Shown here: positions 1 to 9,950 of the stretch, piece by piece | How the letters are laid out: every line of letters starts with the position of its first letter | Numbering within the stretch: the first letter of the stretch is position 1 | Source: Bradyrhizobium tropiciagri | Lineage (GTDB): Bacteria; Pseudomonadota; Alphaproteobacteria; Rhizobiales; Xanthobacteraceae | Assembly (NCBI RefSeq): GCF_018130505.1 | Contig: NZ_JAFCKH010000005.1 | Span: forward strand, 496,001 to 560,000 | DNA: 64,000 nt | Direction: 5' to 3' | Notes under the pieces: model-generated | Told to the model about the DNA's origin: nothing | Databases searched by the model: none | What the model saw: the letters and a program-made list of their open reading frames with translations, nothing else | Translations under genes and position numbers: made by a program

Positions 1-1
1 G

Positions 2-1621
<1,620 letters not shown>

Positions 1622-1708
1622 GGCCGTTCGTTGGAGCATGGTCTTGAACCGTGCTCCAACGCGGATTTGTGATCAGACCCTCACCGCTTAGTGAGTAGCG
1701 ACCAAAAA

Positions 1709-1737
1709 GAAGGCGGCCTATGACAAAGGCCGCTTTC
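1709..1737 (+). terminator. hairpin downstream of acnA
   Basis: GAAGGCGGCC (1709-1718) pairs with GGCCGCTTTC (1728-1737) across a 9-base loop, with one G-T wobble. It lies 88 bases after the acnA stop and before the next gene. The T-rich tail is poor, so it may be a weak terminator or an mRNA 3'-end stabiliser. Confidence 0.5.
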
Positions 1738-1821
1738 TCGCGTTCTGGGGCACGCAGTTAAGGGACACAACTTCATGCTCCGTACAAATACGGATGGAAA
1801 TCATCACGACTGGTTCGCAGT

Positions 1822-2583
1822 ATGACAGCGATGATGGCCTATAATCGTATCTCGCGATGGTCCAGCGCGCTTGGCATCTGCGCAATCGTCGCGATCATCC
1901 GCCCCGCTCACGCCGATCCGCGTGCTGTCGTCGAACTCTTCACTTCGCAGGGATGCTCGTCCTGTCCGCCCGCGGACAAGATCATCGGTGAGCTTGCGAA
2001 GGACCCCAACGTCATCGCGCTGAGCATGCCGATCGACTATTGGGACTATCTCGGCTGGAAGGACACGCTGGCCGATTCCCGCTTCAGCGCGCGCCAGAAA
2101 GCCTATTCGCACATGCGCGGCGATCGCGACGTCTACACGCCGCAGGCTGTGATCAACGGTTCGATGCATGTGATCGGCAGCGATCGCAGCAGCATCGAGA
2201 GCGCGATCAGGGACACCGACAGGAGCACCGGCGTGATGTCGGTGCCGGTGACGATGACGCTGACTGGCAAGCAGATCAACGTTTCGGTGGCCGCAGCCAA
2301 GGCGCCGACCGCGGCGCGCGGCGAGGTGTGGATCTGCTCGGTCTCGAAGGCGGTGCCGATCCAGATCCAGCGCGGCGAGAACCGCGGCCGTGAGATCACC
2401 TACCACAATGTGGTGCGCAACCTCCTGAAGGTCGGTGACTGGAACGGTTCGTCGGGAAGCTGGACCGTGCCGCTGGAGAACATCTCGCGCGACGGCGTCG
2501 ACGCCGCGGCCGTCTATGTCCAGGACGGCAATCGCGACAAGCCGGGCGCGATGCTCGGCGCCGCGTTCACGTCGCTTCACTAA
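1822..2583 (+). CDS. DUF1223 family secreted thioredoxin-fold protein
   Basis: 253 residues. An N-terminal hydrophobic stretch (about residues 14-27) ending in AHA before residue 32 looks like a signal peptide, so export to the periplasm is likely. The mature part begins VVELFTSQGCSSCPPAD, the hallmark of DUF1223 proteins, with a CxxC pair (C45, C48) in a thioredoxin-like setting. The C-terminal part (from about residue 130) is a beta-rich region. The biochemical function of the family is not established; a thiol redox role is an inference from the CxxC motif. ATG codons at 1831 and 1834 are alternative starts, and no strong ribosome binding site decides between them. It stands alone between acnA and the candidate RNA. 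Confidence 0.85.
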   Translation: MTAMMAYNRISRWSSALGICAIVAIIRPAHADPRAVVELFTSQGCSSCPPADKIIGELAKDPNVIALSMPIDYWDYLGWKDTLADSRFSARQKAYSHMRGDRDVYTPQAVINGSMHVIGSDRSSIESAIRDTDRSTGVMSVPVTMTLTGKQINVSVAAAKAPTAARGEVWICSVSKAVPIQIQRGENRGREITYHNVVRNLLKVGDWNGSSGSWTVPLENISRDGVDAAAVYVQDGNRDKPGAMLGAAFTSLH

Positions 2584-2727
2584 CGCGTCGCGGCACAAGC
2601 CGCGCCTGGTCGATCGCTGAGTCCTTGCAGACTCGCGGTCGCGTCCTTCGACATCAACTGAAGCGAAATCGGCTGGCTTGCGCGCGGGCGTATCGTCCGC
2701 GAGCCCCATCGGGAAACGTTGGTCCCG

Positions 2728-2758
2728 AAAAACAAAAAGGACCAACTTTCGTTGGCCC
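2728..2758 (-). terminator. rho-independent terminator, minus strand
   Basis: Read on the minus strand, GGGCCAAC, loop GAAA, GTTGGTCC (2758-2739) forms an 8-bp stem with one G-T wobble and a GNRA loop. It is followed directly by TTTTTGTTTTT (2738-2728). No minus-strand gene lies upstream, so it probably ends a non-coding transcript. Confidence 0.7.
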
Positions 2759-2880
2759 AGTGTTGGGGATCTTGTCCCCCTGCGTACAGGCCCGATCCCG
2801 ACGGCCCCGGGGGGCTGGGGGCTGAGGAATCCGGAACCGAAAGGACCGGGCCAACGCAGGATTATCTTTTCGCAGGGCAG
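2728..2880 (-). ncRNA. candidate structured small RNA on the minus strand
   Basis: There is no convincing gene in 2584-3118. On the minus strand this part can fold into a long rod: CCCTGCG (2877-2871) pairs with CGCAGGG (2784-2778), and GGCCCGGTCC (2852-2843) pairs with GGATCGGGCC (2798-2789) with one wobble. The rod is followed by a strong terminator at 2728-2758. The implied transcript is about 150 nt, and its shape (closing stem, internal bulge, inner stem) recalls 6S-type RNAs, but I do not recognise the sequence as any known RNA. I could not identify a promoter; TTGTCC near 2970 on the minus strand has no well-spaced -10. The fold was done by eye, so this is a candidate only. Confidence 0.4.
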
Positions 2881-3118
2881 CGGGGCGGGCGATGGGCGGA
2901 AGTGGGGCAGCAATATGATTCTTGCTAACGTTCCCGTGACCCCTTCAGGGATAAGCGCTTTTTGGGACAATCGGTGCACGCGGCAGGGATCGAGGCCCGG
3001 TTGCGTTGCGAATGGCCTCTTGCGGCTCCCCGCGCTTAGCGCGATCATGTCACTCTCGTGACGATCCCGAAATGGGACTGCGGGTGAGAATCGTCACCGG
3101 GATGACAGGAGGCGCTCG
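2881..3118. other. non-coding stretch upstream of DUF2794 gene
   Basis: No supported gene. It holds a short inverted repeat AGCAA/TTGCT (2909-2913 and 2922-2926) and should carry the promoter of the DUF2794 gene on the plus strand and possibly that of the candidate RNA on the minus strand. AGGAGG at 3107-3112 serves as ribosome binding site for the gene at 3119. Confidence 0.4.
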
Positions 3119-3490
3119 ATGAGTTTGATCTCGGAGGACACCGATCCGAGCGGGAGCCGCGCGGTGGCGCGTCCCGCCACCGCGGCTGCCCAGCCCAACC
3201 GTGTGACGTTCAACCGGATTGAGCTCAACCGTATTCTCAATCTCTATGGCCGGATGGTCGCCGACGGCGAGTGGCGCGACTATGCGATCGACTTCCTGAA
3301 GGACCGCGCCGTGTTCTCGGTGTTTCGCCGCGCGTCCGAAATGCCGATCTACCGGATCGAGAAGGATCCGCGGCTCGCGCGCAAGCAGGGCATGTACAGC
3401 GTGATCTCGGCGACCGGCCTGATCCTGCGCCGCGGCCACGAGCTCGAGCGCGTGCTGCTCGTGATCGATCGGAAGCTGTCGCTGGTGTAG
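3119..3490 (+). CDS. DUF2794 domain-containing protein
   Basis: 123 residues, soluble, with no signal peptide or membrane segment. From about residue 28 the sequence (VTFNRIELNRILNLYGRMV, then FSVFRRASEMPIYRIEKDP) matches my knowledge of DUF2794, a small family found almost only in alphaproteobacteria and without known function. The ATG at 3119 has AGGAGG seven bases upstream, which fixes the start. It is a single-gene unit followed at once by a palindromic repeat. Confidence 0.85.
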   Translation: MSLISEDTDPSGSRAVARPATAAAQPNRVTFNRIELNRILNLYGRMVADGEWRDYAIDFLKDRAVFSVFRRASEMPIYRIEKDPRLARKQGMYSVISATGLILRRGHELERVLLVIDRKLSLV

Positions 3491-3509
3491 GCTGGTTAGC
3501 TCTGCACCC

Positions 3510-3595
3510 GTAGCCCGGATGCAGCGCAGCGAAATCCGGGGCGGTCTTTCCGCGGATGGCCTGTCCCGGATTGCGCTTCGCTCCATCCGGGCTAC
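3510..3595. repeat. long imperfect palindromic intergenic repeat
   Basis: GTAGCCCGGATG (3510-3521) is the exact inverse of CATCCGGGCTAC (3584-3595). The next bases inward (GCAGCGCAGCGAAATCCGGG against CCCGGATTGCGCTTCGCTCC) also pair with few mismatches. It lies between convergent genes. It resembles the REP/BIME-like elements common in Bradyrhizobium genomes (knowledge from memory), and could act as a bidirectional terminator. Confidence 0.75.
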
Positions 3596-3604
3596 GCGTT
3601 CCCG

Positions 3605-4150
3605 CTAATCCGCCGGCAGCGTTGCTGCGCCTTCGCCGAGCGCGCGCTGCATCATTACCGTGTCGAGCCAGCGGCCGAACTTCAGGCCGACATTCGGGTG
3701 CGTGCCGATCATTGCGAAGCCGCAGCGGCGGTGCAGCCCGATCGAGCCGGCATTGGCGGAATCGCCGATCACCGCGATCATCTGGCGGAAGCCGCGGCTC
3801 TCGCATTCGACGATCAGGCGCTGCAACAGCTTGAAGCCGATGCCGCGGCGATGCACCGCGGGATCGAGGTAAACCGAGTTTTCGACCGTGAAGCGGTAGG
3901 CCGGCCGCGGCCGATAGGGGCCGGCATAGGCATAGCCGGCCACGCGACCGTCCAGCACGGCGACGAAGTACGGGAAGCCGCCGTCGATCAGCGCCCGGTA
4001 GCGGCGCGTCATCTCGGCGAGGTCCGGGGGCACCAGCTCGAAGGTCGCAGTGCCGAAGCGCACCGCCTGCTCGTAGATCGCCGTGATGGAGGGAAGGTCC
4101 GCCTCGGCAGTGGACCTGATTTCCGGATCGGACATTTCAGGATCGGACAT
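3605..4150 (-). CDS. GNAT N-acetyltransferase, phosphinothricin acetyltransferase-like
   Basis: 181 residues. The order of motifs fits the Pat/Bar branch of GNAT enzymes, which transfer acetyl from acetyl-CoA to an amino group: the N-terminal part AEADLPSITAIYEQAV, VAGYAYAGPYRPRPAY in the middle, and the acetyl-CoA loop HRRGIGFKLLQRLI (about residues 97-110), followed by a GFRQMIAVIGD segment. The true substrate cannot be told; many chromosomal members act on methionine sulfone or sulfoximine-type compounds. The N-terminus contains a small repeat (MSDPE twice), so the ATG at 4135 is an alternative start. It is transcribed towards the repeat at 3510 and sits downstream of the Bax inhibitor gene, behind that gene's terminator. 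Confidence 0.85.
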   Translation of the reverse strand: MSDPEMSDPEIRSTAEADLPSITAIYEQAVRFGTATFELVPPDLAEMTRRYRALIDGGFPYFVAVLDGRVAGYAYAGPYRPRPAYRFTVENSVYLDPAVHRRGIGFKLLQRLIVECESRGFRQMIAVIGDSANAGSIGLHRRCGFAMIGTHPNVGLKFGRWLDTVMMQRALGEGAATLPAD

Positions 4151-4175
4151 GGCGCGACACTATTTTGCCCCGCCC

Positions 4176-4208
4176 AAAAGAAAAGCCCCGGCCGCTTGGC
4201 CGGGGCTT
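4176..4208 (-). terminator. rho-independent terminator of the Bax inhibitor-like gene
   Basis: AAGCCCCGGCC (4183-4193) and GGCCGGGGCTT (4198-4208) form a perfect 11-bp stem with a 4-base loop. On the minus strand it is followed by a TTTTCTTTT tract (to 4176), so it ends transcription of the gene at 4236-5024. Confidence 0.85.
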
Positions 4209-4235
4209 GGGATTTGAACGGCTCGCCTGAAGCGC

Positions 4236-5024
4236 TTAGTCGCGCTGGCCGAGCAGCTGCAGCAGCAGCGTGAACAGATTGATGAAGTTCAGGTAGAGCG
4301 ACAGCGCACCAGTGATTGCCGCGCGCTCTGCCATCACGCCGCCTTGCGAGGCGTAGCCGTAGATGTAGTCGTTCTTCAGCCGCTGGGTGTCCCAGGCGGT
4401 GAGGCCCGCGAACACCAGCACGCCGACGACCGACACGATGAACTGCAGCGCCGAGCTCGCCAGGAACAGGTTGACCAGGCTCGCGATGATGATGCCGATC
4501 AGGCCCATGAACAGGAACGAGCCCATGCCGCTCATGTCACGCTTGGTGGTGTAGCCGTAGAGGCTGAGCGCACCGAACGTAGCCGCGGTGATGAAGAACA
4601 CGCGCACGATCGAGGTGTGCGTGTACACCAGGAAGATCGACGACAGCGAGATGCCCATCAGTGCCGAGAACACCCAGAACAACAGCTGGGCGGTCGCAGG
4701 CTGCAGGCGGTTGATGCCGGCCGAGATGACGAACACCATCACCAGAGGGGCGAGGATGAACAGCCACTTCAGCGGGCTGACGAACATCGCATAGCCGAAC
4801 TGCGTCAGCGGCACCTTGCCGAAGTGCGCGACGGCGCTGGACGGATCGGCTACGGCTGCCAGATAGACGCCGAGCGCGGCGAAGCCGGTGATGGCGAGGC
4901 CGATGCTCATGTAGTTGTAGATGCGCAGCATGTAGGCGCGCAAACCGGCGTCGACGGCCACAGCGTCGACCCGACCGGCGGCCCGGCCGAAGGGAGAATT
5001 ATAGTTGCGGTCAAGGTCCGACAT
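4236..5024 (-). CDS. Bax inhibitor-1 / YccA family integral membrane protein
   Basis: 262 residues with about seven hydrophobic segments covering residues 35-255, the usual layout of bacterial BI-1/YccA/YbhL proteins. The C-terminal part contains GLTAWDTQRLKNDY, with the conserved Asp region of the family. Bacterial members have been linked to FtsH regulation and to pH-sensitive calcium leak; the role here is unknown. I chose the ATG at 5024 because the sequence then begins with the typical hydrophilic MSDLDRNY; an upstream ATG at 5060 would add 12 atypical residues. It is a single-gene unit with its own terminator at 4176-4208. Confidence 0.9.
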   Translation of the reverse strand: MSDLDRNYNSPFGRAAGRVDAVAVDAGLRAYMLRIYNYMSIGLAITGFAALGVYLAAVADPSSAVAHFGKVPLTQFGYAMFVSPLKWLFILAPLVMVFVISAGINRLQPATAQLLFWVFSALMGISLSSIFLVYTHTSIVRVFFITAATFGALSLYGYTTKRDMSGMGSFLFMGLIGIIIASLVNLFLASSALQFIVSVVGVLVFAGLTAWDTQRLKNDYIYGYASQGGVMAERAAITGALSLYLNFINLFTLLLQLLGQRD

Positions 5025-5120
5025 GGTCGAATTCCCGTGGTTGGTCCCGGTGTAGCGCAAGGGATTTGCGGCGCCGGTGTAAATCTATCTCGGATGGCGT
5101 GACTTAAGGAAGATTAATTC

Positions 5121-5157
5121 CATGTCATCAAGGCGGCCATCCGACCCGTTTGACATG
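5121..5157. promoter_or_regulatory. inverted repeat upstream of Bax inhibitor-like gene
   Basis: CATGTCA (5121-5127) and TGACATG (5151-5157) are exact inverse copies 30 bases apart, about 100 bases before the start at 5024. It could be an operator, but nothing else supports this. Confidence 0.25.
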
Positions 5158-5257
5158 TGGGAAACTACCATATTCCGCGCAAGCTTCCACGCGCGGCTGA
5201 ATGTCGCTCTAATCAAGGATTTATAGGGAAATGCGGCACGCGCGCCGCTACAAATTG

Positions 5258-7828
5258 TCACAAATTCCGCAGCACCGAGGCGGGTTTCTGATTGAGCGCG
5301 AGCAGTGTTCCCGCCAGTCCGAGGCCGACGGTGACGACGAGGGCCGCGACCACCACCAGCGCCGCGCTGCCGGCCTGCCAGACGAAGCTCAGCGTCATCA
5401 GCCGGGTGACGATCAGCCACGCCGCGATCGAGCCGGCGATCACCCCGAACACGGCGGTTGCAAGGCCGATCATCAGATACTCCAGCGCGTAGGCGCCGAG
5501 CAGCCGCGCCCGCGTGGCGCCGAGCGTCTTGAGGATGACGGCGTCGTAGACACGGTGGCGGTGACCGGCGGCGAGCGCGCCGCCGAGCACGAGGATCGCC
5601 GAGATCAGCGTCACGGCGCTGGCGCCGCGGATCGCCAGCACGAGGTTGTTGACCACGCTGCCGACCGTCTCCAGCGCCTCTCGGACCCGCACGCTGGTCA
5701 CCATCGGGAAGGCGTCGGCGACCTGCTTGATGATGCGGGCATCGCCGGCCGCGTCCGGATTTACCTCGGTCAGGGTCGCGACATGGCTGTGCGGCGCACC
5801 CTTGAAGGCGTTCGGCGAGAACACCAGCACGAAGTTGATGCCGAGCCCCTGCCAGTCGATGTTGCGCAGATTGGCGATTTTGGCGTGGATGTCGCGGCCG
5901 AGCACGTTGACGACGACCTCGTCGCCGATCTTCAGCGAGAGCCCGTCGGCGATCTTCTTCTCCATCGAGACCAGCGGCGGCCCGCTGTAGTCCGGCCCCC
6001 ACCATTCACCCTCGACGATCTTGGAGCCCTTGGGAACCTCGCCGGTGTAGGTCAGGCCGCGGTCGCTCTGCAGCACCCATTCCGAATCGACTGACGGCTT
6101 GAGCTGGTCGGCCTTGACGCCGCGGGCGGCGACGATCCGCCCGCGCAGCATCGGTACGTCCTCGATGGTGGAATCCGGGGAGATTTTCTTCAGGTAGGCG
6201 CCGAACTGGTCGGCTTCGGTGGAGGGGATGTCGATGAAGAAGAACGACGGCGCGCGGTCCGGCAGCGCCGCGAGGAACTGGCGGCGCAGATTGCCGTCGA
6301 TCTGGGTGATGGTGACGAGCACGGCGAGCCCGAGGCCGAGCGACAGCACCACCGACGGCGTCAGTGCGCCGGGCCGGTGGATGTTGGCGATCGCGAGCCG
6401 CAGCATGGTCATGCGGCTGCGCGGCAGCCGCCGGGCTATCGCCATCAGGATCTCGGCAACCCCGCGCAGCAGCAGGAACACGGCGATCGAGGACACCACG
6501 AAGACGGAAGCCACCCGCTTGTCGTAGGCGAGCCCGATCGCGACTGCGATCAGCAGCACGATCACGACACCCATCAGCGCGAGGTAGCTCCAGCGCGGGC
6601 GGTGCCACTCGCTCGACACGGTCTCGCGGAACAGCGCCGCCACCGGCACGTCGTGCACCCGGCCGAGCGGCCACAGCCCGAAGGCGAGCGCCGTGAGCTG
6701 GCCGTAGAGGAAGGAGAACGCAAGCTCGCCCGGATGCAGCGCCGGCACCACCGGCAGCGGCAGCAGCTTGCCGAACAGGCCGACGATCGCGAACGGCAGC
6801 GCGGCGCCGAGCGCAAGCCCGATCACCGAGCCGATCCCGGCCAGCACCACCACCTGCGTGAGATAGATCGTGAAGACATCGCGCCCGGTGGCGCCGAGCG
6901 CCTTGAACGAGGCGATGACGTCGCGGCGGCGGTCGATATGGCTCTTCACCGCGTTGGCGACGCCGACGCCGCCGACCAGCAATGCAGCGAGGCCGACCAG
7001 GGTCAGGAACTGGGTGAAGCGGTTGATGCTGCGTTCCAGTTGCGGCGAGGCGTTGCTGCGACTGCGGACCTCCCAGCCGGCTTCCGGCGCGGCACTGCGC
7101 GCGCCGTCGATCAGCGCGGTGGTGGCGCGATCGTCGTTGCCGCCGTCGGGCAGTTTCACCCGGTAGATCCAGCGCACCAGGCTGCCCGGCTGCAGCAGGT
7201 CGGTGGCGCGCAGGCTGGCTTCGCTGACCAGGAAGCGCGGGCCGAGGCCGACGCCGCCGGCCAGCTTGTCCGGCTCGGCCACCACGACGCTGCGGATCTG
7301 GTAGGTCGCGCTGCCCACGGTGACGCGGTCGCCGAGCTTCAGGTCGAGCCGCGCCAGCAGCGTGGAATCGGCCGCCGCGCCATAGGCGCCGTCGCGCTCG
7401 GCCAGCAGATCGGCGATCGGCATGTTCGGCTCGAGCGTGAGTTCGCCGAGCATCGGGTATTTGTTATCGACCGCCTTGAGCTCGACCAGCGCCAGCTTGG
7501 CGTCGCTGCTGCGGACCATCGCGCGCAAAGTCGTTGCGACCGAGACCTCGCCGCGCGTGCGCAGGAACGCGACCTCCTCGGGCTTTGCCTCGCGCGAGAT
7601 CAGCGAGAACGCGACGTCGCCGCCGAGCAGCGTGCGGCCCTCGCGCGACAGGCCGTCGCCGAGGCTGGCCGCGACCGAGCCGACGCCGGCGATCGCCATC
7701 ACGCCGAGCGCGATGCAGGCGATGAAGACGTAGAAGCCACGCAGGCCGCTGCGCAGTTCGCGCAGCGCGTAGCGGAAGGCAAGCGACGACGCGCGGCTCT
7801 GCACCGCGACTTCGGACGCAATGCTCAT
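5258..7828 (-). CDS. ybbP: ABC transporter permease, FtsX/YbbP type
   Basis: 856 residues. One membrane segment lies near residues 30-55, followed by a large extracytoplasmic region. Two FtsX-like permease blocks come at about residues 265-410 and 735-850, with a second extracytoplasmic region between them (about 515-725). This is the architecture of YbbP-type (type VII/MacB-like) permeases, which do not form a classic transport channel. The start ATG overlaps the stop of the ATPase gene upstream (shared bases 7825-7828), so the two are translationally coupled. Together with tesA the order matches the conserved tesA-ybbA-ybbP neighbourhood known from Escherichia coli. The substrate is unknown; a role in lipid or lipoprotein handling is a reasonable guess. 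Confidence 0.92.
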   Translation of the reverse strand: MSIASEVAVQSRASSLAFRYALRELRSGLRGFYVFIACIALGVMAIAGVGSVAASLGDGLSREGRTLLGGDVAFSLISREAKPEEVAFLRTRGEVSVATTLRAMVRSSDAKLALVELKAVDNKYPMLGELTLEPNMPIADLLAERDGAYGAAADSTLLARLDLKLGDRVTVGSATYQIRSVVVAEPDKLAGGVGLGPRFLVSEASLRATDLLQPGSLVRWIYRVKLPDGGNDDRATTALIDGARSAAPEAGWEVRSRSNASPQLERSINRFTQFLTLVGLAALLVGGVGVANAVKSHIDRRRDVIASFKALGATGRDVFTIYLTQVVVLAGIGSVIGLALGAALPFAIVGLFGKLLPLPVVPALHPGELAFSFLYGQLTALAFGLWPLGRVHDVPVAALFRETVSSEWHRPRWSYLALMGVVIVLLIAVAIGLAYDKRVASVFVVSSIAVFLLLRGVAEILMAIARRLPRSRMTMLRLAIANIHRPGALTPSVVLSLGLGLAVLVTITQIDGNLRRQFLAALPDRAPSFFFIDIPSTEADQFGAYLKKISPDSTIEDVPMLRGRIVAARGVKADQLKPSVDSEWVLQSDRGLTYTGEVPKGSKIVEGEWWGPDYSGPPLVSMEKKIADGLSLKIGDEVVVNVLGRDIHAKIANLRNIDWQGLGINFVLVFSPNAFKGAPHSHVATLTEVNPDAAGDARIIKQVADAFPMVTSVRVREALETVGSVVNNLVLAIRGASAVTLISAILVLGGALAAGHRHRVYDAVILKTLGATRARLLGAYALEYLMIGLATAVFGVIAGSIAAWLIVTRLMTLSFVWQAGSAALVVVAALVVTVGLGLAGTLLALNQKPASVLRNL

Positions 7829-8544
7829 GTTGCGGACGGCCCTTCGATGCGGCCGGAGCGCAGCCGCACCACGCGGTCGCAGCGCTGCGCGAGCGCGAGG
7901 TCGTGCGTCACCAGCACCAGGGTCATGCCGCGTTCGGCGTGCTTGGTGAACAAGAGATCAACGATCTGCTTGCCGGTCGTCTCATCGAGGTTTCCGGTCG
8001 GCTCGTCGGCGACGAGGATCGCGGGATCGGGCGCGAGTGCGCGCGCGATCGCAACGCGCTGCTGCTCGCCGCCGGAAAGCTGCGTCGGATAGTGATGCAG
8101 CCGCTCGCCGAGGCCGACCGATTGCAGCTCCTGCGCGGCGCGCGCCGCGGCATCTGCATTGCCGGCGAGTTCGAGCGGCACCGCGACGTTCTCCAGCGCC
8201 GTCATGGTCGGGATCAGATGGAACGACTGGAAGACGATGCCGACCTGGCGGCCGCGGAAGCGCGCCAGCGCATCTTCGTCGAGGGCATTGAATGCGGTGC
8301 CGCCGACGACCACTTCTCCACTGTCTGGACGTTCCAGCCCCGCCATCACCATCAGCAGGGTCGACTTGCCCGAACCCGACGGGCCGATCAGGCCGATGGC
8401 TTCACCCGCTGCCACACGAAGGCTGATATCTTTGAGGATATGAACCCGTGCTGCACCGCTGCCGAGCGAGAGGTTGACGTTCTTGACGGAGATGGTGTCC
8501 GGCTCGACGTCGTTCAGTGAAGAGGATTCGATGAGACTGTCCAT
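7825..8544 (-). CDS. ybbA: ABC transporter ATP-binding protein, YbbA/LolD type
   Basis: 239 residues. Walker A GPSGSGKST (residues 54-62), the Q-loop region VGIVFQSFHLIP, the signature LSGGEQQRVAIARAL and Walker B ILVADEPTGNLD are all intact, as in the MacB/LolD/YbbA subfamily. It energises the permease encoded next (4-base overlap). The only ATG that keeps the N-terminal strand before Walker A is at 8544. That start lies inside the 5' end of the divergent tesA gene, so the two coding regions overlap head to head by 14 bases. No clear ribosome binding site precedes it. Confidence 0.92.
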   Translation of the reverse strand: MDSLIESSSLNDVEPDTISVKNVNLSLGSGAARVHILKDISLRVAAGEAIGLIGPSGSGKSTLLMVMAGLERPDSGEVVVGGTAFNALDEDALARFRGRQVGIVFQSFHLIPTMTALENVAVPLELAGNADAAARAAQELQSVGLGERLHHYPTQLSGGEQQRVAIARALAPDPAILVADEPTGNLDETTGKQIVDLLFTKHAERGMTLVLVTHDLALAQRCDRVVRLRSGRIEGPSAT

Positions 8545-9235
8545 GGTTCGGTCATATGGCACTTCCGCGGTTGCGGTCGAGAGCCGGTTGCGAATCTTCG
8601 TGCACATACTCGTGTTGCTTATGGGCTTGATGACGGCTGCAAATGCGCAGACCGCGGATTCGGTGAAGCCTATCAAGATGGTGGTCCTGGGCGACTCCTT
8701 AAGTGCCGGCTACGGCCTGCCGGCCGCCGCGGCGTTCCCGGTCCGCCTGCAAAAAGCCTTGGAAGCCAAGGGGATAAAGGTCGATATGGTCAATGCCGGG
8801 GTGTCCGGCGATACCACCTCGGGGGGCCGCGAGCGGCTCGACTGGTCGGTGCCCGACGGAACCGACGCCGTGATCGTCGAGCTCGGCGCCAATGACGCCC
8901 TGCGCGGCGTCGATCCCGCGGTGACGCGCGCCGCGCTGTCCGACATCATCACAAAGTTGAAGGCGCGCAAGATCGCCGTGCTCCTGTGCGGCATGCTCGC
9001 GCCGCCGAATTACGGCAGCGATTACGCGGCGAAGTTCAACGCGATCTATCCCGATCTTTCGAAATCGCTCGGCGTGCCGCTCTATCCGTTCTTTCTCGAC
9101 GGCGTTGCCGCCGACGCCAAGCTCAACCAGGCCGACGGCATGCATCCGACCGCCGCGGGTGTGGATATCGTCGTGAAGAATATCCTGCCCAGCGTGGAGG
9201 CATTTCTCGGCACATTATCGGCGCAACGCAGCTGA
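8531..9235 (+). CDS. tesA: arylesterase / lysophospholipase, TesA-type SGNH hydrolase
   Basis: 234 residues. A basic N-terminus followed by a hydrophobic stretch (about residues 22-37) ending ANA/Q is a likely signal peptide, so the enzyme should act in the periplasm. SGNH blocks are present: GDSLSAGYG (nucleophile S56), the Gly block near VSGDTTSGG, GANDALRG and the catalytic DGMHPTAAG near the C-terminus. TesA enzymes hydrolyse acyl-thioesters, lysophospholipids and aryl esters. The ATG at 8531 has GAGG six bases upstream; the next ATG at 8543 is less well placed. It is divergent from ybbA and overlaps it. Confidence 0.92.
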   Translation: MRLSMVRSYGTSAVAVESRLRIFVHILVLLMGLMTAANAQTADSVKPIKMVVLGDSLSAGYGLPAAAAFPVRLQKALEAKGIKVDMVNAGVSGDTTSGGRERLDWSVPDGTDAVIVELGANDALRGVDPAVTRAALSDIITKLKARKIAVLLCGMLAPPNYGSDYAAKFNAIYPDLSKSLGVPLYPFFLDGVAADAKLNQADGMHPTAAGVDIVVKNILPSVEAFLGTLSAQRS

Positions 9236-9405
9236 AACGCAGGCATTGCGCCACACGATGCCTGTGGGTTTACGACCTGTTAACGCCTTATGCTTCGCAG
9301 AGTCATATATCTCGGGTACAAAAGAGACGTCGGTGATTCGTCACCGGGGTTAGTTAGACGGCGCGGGCTCCCAAAACTCGCGCCACTGCATCGAGGATTA
9401 TAGCG

Positions 9406-9942
9406 ATGCCGCGTCTGTTCACTGGACTGGAAATTCCGGCCGAGATTGGCCAGACCCTCTCCAACTTGCGTGGCGGCCTTCCCGGCGCACGTTGGATCGA
9501 TCCCGAAAATTATCACGTCACCCTGCGCTTCATCGGCGATATCGACGGCCTCTGGGCCAACGAGATCGCATCGATGCTGTTTCGGGTGAACCGCAAGCCG
9601 TTCGAGGTCAAGCTGAAAGGCCTGCAGAGCTTCGGTGGACGCAAGCCGCGCGCGGTGGTTGCTTCCGTCGAGCCGAGCCGGCCGCTGATCGAATTGCAGG
9701 CCGAGCTCGAGCGGATGATGCAGCGGATGGGGCTCAATCCCGAGGGCCGAAAATTCACGCCACATGTCACGCTCGCGCGTCTGCATGACGCATCGAGCCA
9801 GGACGTCGCGGATTATCTGTCCGTGCGCGGCTACTTCCCGAGCCGCACCTTCACGGCAGACCGCTTCGTGCTGTTCTCGTCGCGCGCGTCGACCGGCGGC
9901 GGTCCCTATGTGGTCGAGGATTCCTACGCGCTCTGCGCGTGA
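9406..9942 (+). CDS. thpR: RNA 2',3'-cyclic phosphodiesterase (LigT family)
   Basis: 178 residues, within the usual length for the family. The two HxTx catalytic motifs are present: HVTLRF (H37, T39) and HVTLAR (H120, T122), spaced as in the 2H phosphoesterase fold. ThpR opens 2',3'-cyclic phosphates at RNA ends to 2'-phosphates and can ligate some tRNA halves in vitro; its cellular role is unclear. It is preceded by a 170-base gap with a small TTCG-loop hairpin (9331-9346) after tesA and followed by a large palindromic repeat, so it is probably transcribed alone. Confidence 0.93.
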   Translation: MPRLFTGLEIPAEIGQTLSNLRGGLPGARWIDPENYHVTLRFIGDIDGLWANEIASMLFRVNRKPFEVKLKGLQSFGGRKPRAVVASVEPSRPLIELQAELERMMQRMGLNPEGRKFTPHVTLARLHDASSQDVADYLSVRGYFPSRTFTADRFVLFSSRASTGGGPYVVEDSYALCA

Positions 9943-9950
9943 GCCTCTTC

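Noticed and set aside
2861-2990. Promoter for the candidate RNA using TTGTCC near 2970
   Set aside because: No -10 hexamer lies at an acceptable distance, so I did not annotate it.
1804-3048. A 414-codon minus-strand frame covering DUF1223 and the candidate RNA
   Set aside because: Most of it mirrors DUF1223. The part over 2584-3048 has no domain, and the terminator at 2728-2758 would cut its message.
6377-8092. A 571-codon plus-strand frame across the ybbP and ybbA genes
   Set aside because: Extremely His, Arg and Gln-rich with no known motif; it is the reverse of two solid genes.
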